A stretch of DNA of 10,345 bases from Candidatus Bathyarchaeota archaeon B63. Lineage in GTDB: Archaea > Thermoproteota > Bathyarchaeia > Bathyarchaeales > DTEX01. This document shows positions 6,367 through 10,345 of the stretch, piece by piece. Both the position numbers and the translations under genes were made by a program. The notes beneath the pieces were generated by a model. It had not been told where the DNA came from. It saw only the letters and a program-made list of their open reading frames with translations, and made no database searches. Each line of letters starts with the position of its first letter. Within the stretch, counting starts at the first letter, position 1. The stretch is from NCBI GenBank assembly GCA_001593845.1, contig LUCF01000014.1, forward strand, positions 1 to 10,345, in the 5' to 3' direction.

Positions 6367-7395
6367 ATGTTGTCCCCGCCGGAGAGGATAAGGGTCTCAA
6401 TAGGCTCGGCGATCGTCCTCGGCCTGATGAGCGGTAGGCTTGACGCCGAGCCGACGACCATATACCTGCTCACCTACAGGAGGGGGAGATGCAGGGCCTC
6501 ATGCGTCTTCTGCCCCCAGTCTAGGCTGGCCCGTGGAAGGGCGGATATGCTCTCGAGGGTTGTCTGGCCCGTCTACCCGGCGGAGGAGACGATAAAGCGG
6601 ATAAGCAGGTCCTTCCAGCTGGGCAGAATCTCGAGGGTATGCATCCAGGCCCTGAACTACCCATCCGTTGTTGATGACCTCGTCGCCCTAGCATGTATGA
6701 TAGGAGAGGAATCAGACGTGCCTATCTCTGTCTCCTGTCAGCCCCTCAGCAGGCGGGACATCCAGAGGCTCGCCGACGCCGGGGTTCAGAGGATCAGCAT
6801 CCCCCTCGACGCTGCTACGGAGGAAATATTCAATAGGGTTAAGGGGCCTGGGATAGGAGGCCCATACAGGTGGGAGACGCACCTCGAGGCCCTCAGGAAC
6901 GCCGTCGAGGTCTTCGGGGAGGGGAATGTGACGACGCACCTCATAGCCGGCTTGGGGGAAAGCGAGGAGGAGTTCGTGAGGGCAATCCAGAGATGCGTCG
7001 ACATGGGGGTCTACCCAGCCCTCTTCGCCTTCACACCCATCCCTGGGACGGTTCTCTCCGGGCATCCTCCCCCGCCGATGGGGTACTACAGGAGGGCCCA
7101 GCTCGCCCATTACCTGATAACCAAAGGGATAAGGCGATGTGATGAGATGACCTTCAGGGAAGGCCGACTCGTCCATTTCGGCGTCTCAGAGAAGCATCTG
7201 AGGCGGATCATAAGGAGTGGAGAACCATTCATGACGACGGGATGCCCAGGATGCAACAGGCCCTACTACAACGAGAGGCCGGGTGGGCCGCTATATAATT
7301 TTCCCCGCCGGCTTACCCGTCGGGAGACGGCTGGGATTGAAAAAGTTTTATGTGGCGGGGAGGATAATCCGTCAATAAGTCTGGAGGAGACTTGA
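6367..7395 (+). CDS. radical SAM enzyme, biotin-synthase-like; candidate partner of a LipS1/LipS2 lipoyl synthase pair
   Basis: A 342-residue radical SAM protein. The cluster motif is C-RAS-C-VF-C at residues 42-49, continuing CPQSR, as in biotin synthases. The block SRLARGRADMLSRVVWP at 52-68 and the segment HLIAGLGESEEE at 191-202 are typical of archaeal biotin-synthase-like proteins. FAFTPIPGT at 220-228 follows. A second metal site is suggested by C293-PG-C296 in TTGCPGCNRPYYNERPGG near the C-terminus, placed after the core as expected for an auxiliary 4Fe-4S cluster. This combination fits the family of LipS1/LipS2, which together make the lipoyl group; I cannot assign the number. The stop is separated from the transaldolase ATG by 1 nt, so the two are co-translated or co-transcribed. 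The last 25 residues, with C329, are poorly conserved in appearance. Confidence 0.88.
   Translation: MLSPPERIRVSIGSAIVLGLMSGRLDAEPTTIYLLTYRRGRCRASCVFCPQSRLARGRADMLSRVVWPVYPAEETIKRISRSFQLGRISRVCIQALNYPSVVDDLVALACMIGEESDVPISVSCQPLSRRDIQRLADAGVQRISIPLDAATEEIFNRVKGPGIGGPYRWETHLEALRNAVEVFGEGNVTTHLIAGLGESEEEFVRAIQRCVDMGVYPALFAFTPIPGTVLSGHPPPPMGYYRRAQLAHYLITKGIRRCDEMTFREGRLVHFGVSEKHLRRIIRSGEPFMTTGCPGCNRPYYNERPGGPLYNFPRRLTRRETAGIEKVLCGGEDNPSISLEET
7339..7352 (+). promoter_or_regulatory. internal promoter candidate for the transaldolase
   Basis: GAAAAAGTTTTATG combines a purine-rich BRE-like stretch with a TATA box. It sits inside the 3' end of the radical SAM gene. Initiation would fall near 7374, leaving a leader of about 23 nt that contains GGAGGAG before the ATG at 7397. 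Confidence 0.4.
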
Positions 7396-7396
7396 G

Positions 7397-8302
7397 ATGA
7401 AGATTTTCATAGATACCGCGGAGATAGAGGAGATAAGGCAGGCGGCATCCTGGGGGATCATCGACGGCGTGACGACGAACCCGTCCCTAATCAAGGCGGC
7501 GGTCGACAGGAGACGGGGCGAGATAAGCATGGAAGATTACGTGAGGGAGATAGTCAAGGCCTCACCGGGACCCGTGAGCCTAGAGGTGATAGGGAGGACA
7601 GCTGAGGAGATGACGGTGCAGGGCAGGCTCCTACACGAGAAGTTCAGCCCCTCCGGAGAGGTCGCGGTTAAGATCCCCATCAACCCGTCTATGAATGGGG
7701 AGGAGGAGATAGAATTCGAGGGGCTTAAAGCGATAAGGCAGCTCAGCGGAGAAGGGATACGGGTCAACGCGACCCTGATCATGACGCCTGAGCAGGCTCT
7801 CCTAGCGGCTAAGGCGGGCGCCGCCTATGCAAGCCCATTCGCAGGCAGGATTGATGATTACATACGCTCAGGCCTCGGGATGAGGAGGGGGGCCGACTTC
7901 CAGAAGGGTGACTACTTCGATCATGACCTCCTCGGCAGAGCTAGGGACTCTAAGATCAAGGAGGCCATGAAGGATCTCAGCTCGATCAGGGAGATATACC
8001 AAAGCGAGACCGTCAACATGCTTATGGCGCAGGGGCAGGACAACGGCATAAGGAGCGGTGTGGACCTCATTGCGAGGATCCTCCGGATCTACAGGGCCTA
8101 CGGCTTCAGGACCGAGGTCATAGCCGCGAGCATACGGAACCCCAGGCAGGTTAGGGAGGTCGCTGAGCTGGGGGTTCACATAGCAACCCTGCCCTTCGAG
8201 GTTATTAGGGGTATGATCCGCCACTACAAGACGGCTGAGGGGATGAGGAGATTCATGGAGGACATCGTCCCCCAGTACCAAGCACTATTCAAGGAGAGAT
8301 GA
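7397..8302 (+). CDS. transaldolase-family protein with a long internal insertion
   Basis: A class I aldolase barrel of the short archaeal/bacterial transaldolase (MipB/TalA/FSA) family, which moves dihydroxyacetone units between sugar phosphates or splits fructose 6-phosphate. Family landmarks: FIDTAEIEEI at 4-13 with D6, DGVTTNPS at 23-30, EV at 63-64, VKIPI at 91-95 with Schiff-base lysine K92, NATLIMT at 124-130, ASPFAGRIDD at 145-154, and TEVIAASIRNPRQV at 239-252 with S245. Phenylalanine at 148 rather than tyrosine favours transaldolase over fructose-6-phosphate aldolase, since that position separates the activities in characterised enzymes. The usual length is about 215 residues; this one has 301, mainly through an extra segment at about 155-218 that is charged and helical in look. 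The ATG has GGAGGAG about 9 nt upstream. Probably in the pentose phosphate or sugar interconversion pathway. Confidence 0.9.
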   Translation: MKIFIDTAEIEEIRQAASWGIIDGVTTNPSLIKAAVDRRRGEISMEDYVREIVKASPGPVSLEVIGRTAEEMTVQGRLLHEKFSPSGEVAVKIPINPSMNGEEEIEFEGLKAIRQLSGEGIRVNATLIMTPEQALLAAKAGAAYASPFAGRIDDYIRSGLGMRRGADFQKGDYFDHDLLGRARDSKIKEAMKDLSSIREIYQSETVNMLMAQGQDNGIRSGVDLIARILRIYRAYGFRTEVIAASIRNPRQVREVAELGVHIATLPFEVIRGMIRHYKTAEGMRRFMEDIVPQYQALFKER

Positions 8303-8312
8303 AACTTAATTA

Positions 8313-9053
8313 ATGAAGGTGATACGGAAAATCGTAAAAGAAACCCCGGAGAAGACTGAGCGCATCCTCAAGATTGATGATACACACATGGTTATTTTCG
8401 ATGATTTTCGTAATGTAAGGCTAAATGAAAGAGCCGACTTAGTATTTGCCGATCCCCCCTTCGGTATAGGTTTTAAAGGCAATCTACAGACATACCACAG
8501 AAAACCGGATGCTCTCACTTATGTGGAGGTCCTCAAGGAGGAGTACCCAAACTTTATTCGGGATCTCCTCGAGTGGTCATATGACGTGCTCAAGGATTCA
8601 GGGAGCATGTGGCTGCTTTCAGGATGGAACAATTTAAGGGTGGTACTCGACGCTGTTGAAGACGCCGGCTTTATACAGCTCAACCACTGCATATGGAAGT
8701 ACCAGTTCGGGGTCTTCACGAGGAGGAGATTCACCACATCCCATTATCATCTTCTACTCTTAGTGAAGGACGAAAACAATTATACATTCAATAAACCCGA
8801 GCATTACGCTGAGGACGTATGGTACATAAAGAGGCCGTATCATCACGGAGAGAGAACGGCCGGGAATGAGCTTCCCGACGAACTAGTCGAGAAATGTATC
8901 CGTACATCCTCTAATAGGGGAGACCTCATTGTGGACCCCGTATTGGGGTCGGGAACCACTATGAGGGTATGTCTGAAGCTGAATAGGAGATGCATAGGCA
9001 TCGAGATCAACCCGGAACTTGAGAAACGAATCAAGCAAAAATTAGGATTGTGA
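8313..9053 (+). CDS. DNA adenine/cytosine amino-methyltransferase (beta-type order)
   Basis: A 246-residue site-specific DNA methyltransferase. Catalytic motif IV is DPPFGIGF at residues 47-54, and the SAM-binding motif I is DPVLGSGTT at 208-216, followed by CIGIEINPE at 227-235. The motif IV before motif I order is that of the beta group of amino-methyltransferases, and DPPF rather than SPPY favours N6-adenine as the target. The target-recognition region between them is short. The coding sequence is clearly more A+T rich than the flanking genes, which suggests a separate origin. No restriction endonuclease is adjacent, so it looks like an orphan methylase for regulation or protection, though a partner outside the window is not excluded. 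The ATG at 8313 lies 10 nt after the transaldolase stop and has no close ribosome binding site; the GTG at 8319 is an alternative. Confidence 0.93.
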   Translation: MKVIRKIVKETPEKTERILKIDDTHMVIFDDFRNVRLNERADLVFADPPFGIGFKGNLQTYHRKPDALTYVEVLKEEYPNFIRDLLEWSYDVLKDSGSMWLLSGWNNLRVVLDAVEDAGFIQLNHCIWKYQFGVFTRRRFTTSHYHLLLLVKDENNYTFNKPEHYAEDVWYIKRPYHHGERTAGNELPDELVEKCIRTSSNRGDLIVDPVLGSGTTMRVCLKLNRRCIGIEINPELEKRIKQKLGL

Positions 9054-9064
9054 AAGCGGCAAAC

Positions 9065-9072
9065 ATTAAATA
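9065..9072 (+). promoter_or_regulatory. TATA-like element upstream of the phosphatase-fold gene
   Basis: ATTAAATA, preceded by a purine-rich GGCAAAC, lies in the 107-nt gap after the methyltransferase. It would start a transcript near 9095. A second candidate, CTTTATG at 9083-9089, would start it near 9112. Confidence 0.45.
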
Positions 9073-9160
9073 GGGGTTTCGGCTTTATGCTTGCAGAATG
9101 CGCCTGGATGCCTACTGGGAGAGTCCGGGATAATTCAGCTTGAAGGGTTCAGGATCAGGG

Positions 9161-10126
9161 ATGGATAAGCCGTCTATTAGGCTCTTCTATTTGGTGATCG
9201 ATCAGCTCGCCGGGCATTGGGTTGAAGACGTCGAGGTTTCCCCGGGCATACCGCCCGTGAACGTTGAAGACTATCATAATCTGGGGTACGTGCCGAACTT
9301 CTCAAGGCTCATAAGAAGCGGAATCTGGGTCAGGAGGGGATGGAATAGGGGCATATGCGACACGGCGCATGGCATGAAGTACCTGGCCACGGGGAGGCGT
9401 GAAGGAGAATTCTGGAGCCCCGTGGGATGCAGAGACACAGGGTTCTTCGAGTGGATCTGCAGGGAACTCAAAGGGAAGGTTAAGATCGCGGCCTTCACGA
9501 CCCACCCATGGGCTTGCAGGGGATACTTCTACAATCCGCAGGCGATGTATTCCCTTCCAGGCTATTATCCAGACGAGCTGATGTGGAGGGTTATGGCCCA
9601 GCCTTGGCTGAGGAAGCGCAGCGATTGGAATCTGGTTCACATATACTTTCCGACTAACGATCAGGTCTCCCTCTGCCCGTCATACATGAATGGGAATCCA
9701 CATCCGCTCTCCTCTAAACATGCATATATGCTCTTCCTGGATGGGCTGTTAGGTGAGATCATAGAGTTCCTTGAGGCAGGAGGGTTCTGGGATGAGACTG
9801 TGTTTGTGCTGGCCTCGGATCATGGATATCATCTGGGATGCACCACGGCCCATCAGGTTGGGGCGAGAAGCCTTAACTGGTGCTGCGATCATCCTCCGCC
9901 ATATGACTGCCACGTCTATGACTTTGAGAAGGATAAGCCCTTAGATAGGTACTCGGGATGCGCCAGGAGAATAACGTTTATACTCTCAGGCGGCGGGCTT
10001 AAATCGGCATATAGGGGAAGGATAGTTGAGGAGGCTGAGATAATCGATGTTATCCCCACGATCATGGATCTCATGGGGATTGAGGGCTACAGCTGTGACG
10101 GAACAAGCATCCTAAAGAAGATTTGA
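9161..10126 (+). CDS. alkaline-phosphatase superfamily hydrolase (phosphodiesterase/sulfatase-like)
   Basis: A 321-residue protein of the alkaline phosphatase superfamily (numbering here is from an optional TTG start at 9140, seven codons upstream). LFYLVID at 15-21 gives a metal-binding aspartate (D21). GICDTAHGMKYLATGR at 71-86 is where the nucleophile lies, with T75 as the best candidate. Another aspartate, D174, sits in PTNDQ, and FVLASDHGYHLG at 222-233 supplies D227 and H228. The end, EIIDVIPTIMDLMGI, is the usual C-terminal helix of phosphodiesterases and phosphoglycerate mutases of this fold. It likely hydrolyses a phosphate or sulfate ester; the substrate is not evident. The usual D-x3-H metal motif near residue 174 lacks its histidine. 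The protein is rich in cysteine (11), including C248-C249. No signal peptide is visible, so it is probably cytoplasmic. The start could be the TTG at 9140. Confidence 0.8.
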   Translation: MDKPSIRLFYLVIDQLAGHWVEDVEVSPGIPPVNVEDYHNLGYVPNFSRLIRSGIWVRRGWNRGICDTAHGMKYLATGRREGEFWSPVGCRDTGFFEWICRELKGKVKIAAFTTHPWACRGYFYNPQAMYSLPGYYPDELMWRVMAQPWLRKRSDWNLVHIYFPTNDQVSLCPSYMNGNPHPLSSKHAYMLFLDGLLGEIIEFLEAGGFWDETVFVLASDHGYHLGCTTAHQVGARSLNWCCDHPPPYDCHVYDFEKDKPLDRYSGCARRITFILSGGGLKSAYRGRIVEEAEIIDVIPTIMDLMGIEGYSCDGTSILKKI

Positions 10127-10143
10127 AGGCCTTTAACCTCTGA

Positions 10144-10345
10144 TTATCCCTTCCGTATCGACCTCAGCAGAATAGATCTAACTTCTCTGCCTGCCCAGGC
10201 CCCGTCCCTATAATAATCCGTCACCGCCTCCTGCTTTACTGTGCCGGCCTCAGAGGATACCCAGTAACGGCCCTCCGTGATCATCGTCAAGTTCCCCCCG
10301 TCGATCAATAGGTACCCCAAACTCCTGTACCTCACCCTCGCACAG
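10144..10345 (-). CDS. partial gene running off the right edge, unknown function
   Basis: The frame is open on the minus strand from the right edge to a TAA at 10144-10146, giving about 66 residues. A GTG at 10335 could start a 63-residue protein, but there is no ribosome binding site before it and the frame continues to the edge as codons for C, A and R, so the C-terminal part of a larger gene is more likely. The sequence is basic at the end (REVRSILLRSIRKG) and has strand-like segments such as LGYLLIDGGNLTMITEGRYW. I do not recognise it. It converges with the phosphatase-fold gene across 17 nt. Confidence 0.55.
   Translation of the reverse strand, partial: CARVRYRSLGYLLIDGGNLTMITEGRYWVSSEAGTVKQEAVTDYYRDGAWAGREVRSILLRSIRKG

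Noticed and set aside
6712..7176. Long minus-strand open frame inside the second radical SAM gene
   Set aside because: It is antisense to a gene with intact cluster motifs and its translation shows no domain.
8313..9053. Restriction-modification system
   Set aside because: Only a methyltransferase is visible; the neighbours are a transaldolase and a phosphatase-fold enzyme, neither a nuclease.
1..10345. tRNA, rRNA, CRISPR array, insertion sequence or attachment site
   Set aside because: No cloverleaf-like sequence, spaced direct repeats, transposase-like protein or terminal inverted repeats were found by reading both strands; a covariance-model or repeat search would be more sensitive.

Overview
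The window reads as archaeal chromosomal DNA. Deoxyhypusine synthase is an archaeal/eukaryotic enzyme. The gene starts are preceded by TATA-like elements rather than -35/-10 pairs, strong Shine-Dalgarno sequences of the GGAGGTGA type occur, and the small regulators are winged-helix or Lrp-type. The AGG/AGA-rich arginine codons, moderate G+C and gene content would fit a TACK-group archaeon (Bathyarchaeia-like). That placement is inference; no rRNA or other phylogenetic marker was read.

Layout. 1-330 holds only a possible gene tail at the left edge. 331-2449 is a run of small proteins: a basic protein on the minus strand, then on the plus strand a stand-alone Lrp/AsnC ligand-binding (RAM) domain protein, a coiled-coil plus winged-helix protein, and two small proteins that share a helical motif, the second with a membrane helix. 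2466-4435 is a minus-strand pair, deoxyhypusine synthase followed 11 nt later by a biotin-synthase-like radical SAM enzyme. A winged-helix regulator (about 4527-5375) diverges from that pair. A histone-deacetylase-fold amidohydrolase (5394-6260, minus) converges on the regulator. A second, different biotin-synthase-like radical SAM enzyme (6367-7395) is followed after 1 nt by an unusually long transaldolase (7397-8302), then by a DNA methyltransferase (8313-9053) and an alkaline-phosphatase-superfamily enzyme (about 9161-10126). A minus-strand gene runs off the right edge.

How they may work together. The two radical SAM proteins resemble the two families annotated as biotin synthases that were shown in Thermococcus to act together as the lipoyl synthase pair LipS1/LipS2; here they lie about 3 kb apart on opposite strands. 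Deoxyhypusine synthase consumes spermidine to modify aIF5A, and the deacetylase-fold enzyme belongs to a superfamily that includes acetylpolyamine amidohydrolases, so a polyamine theme is possible but unproven. The remaining genes look like ordinary housekeeping or regulatory genes. I see no CRISPR array, transposon, tRNA or rRNA. The most unusual items are the paralogous small-protein pair, the roughly 60-residue insertion in the transaldolase, and a phosphatase-fold enzyme that lacks one canonical metal-ligand motif.
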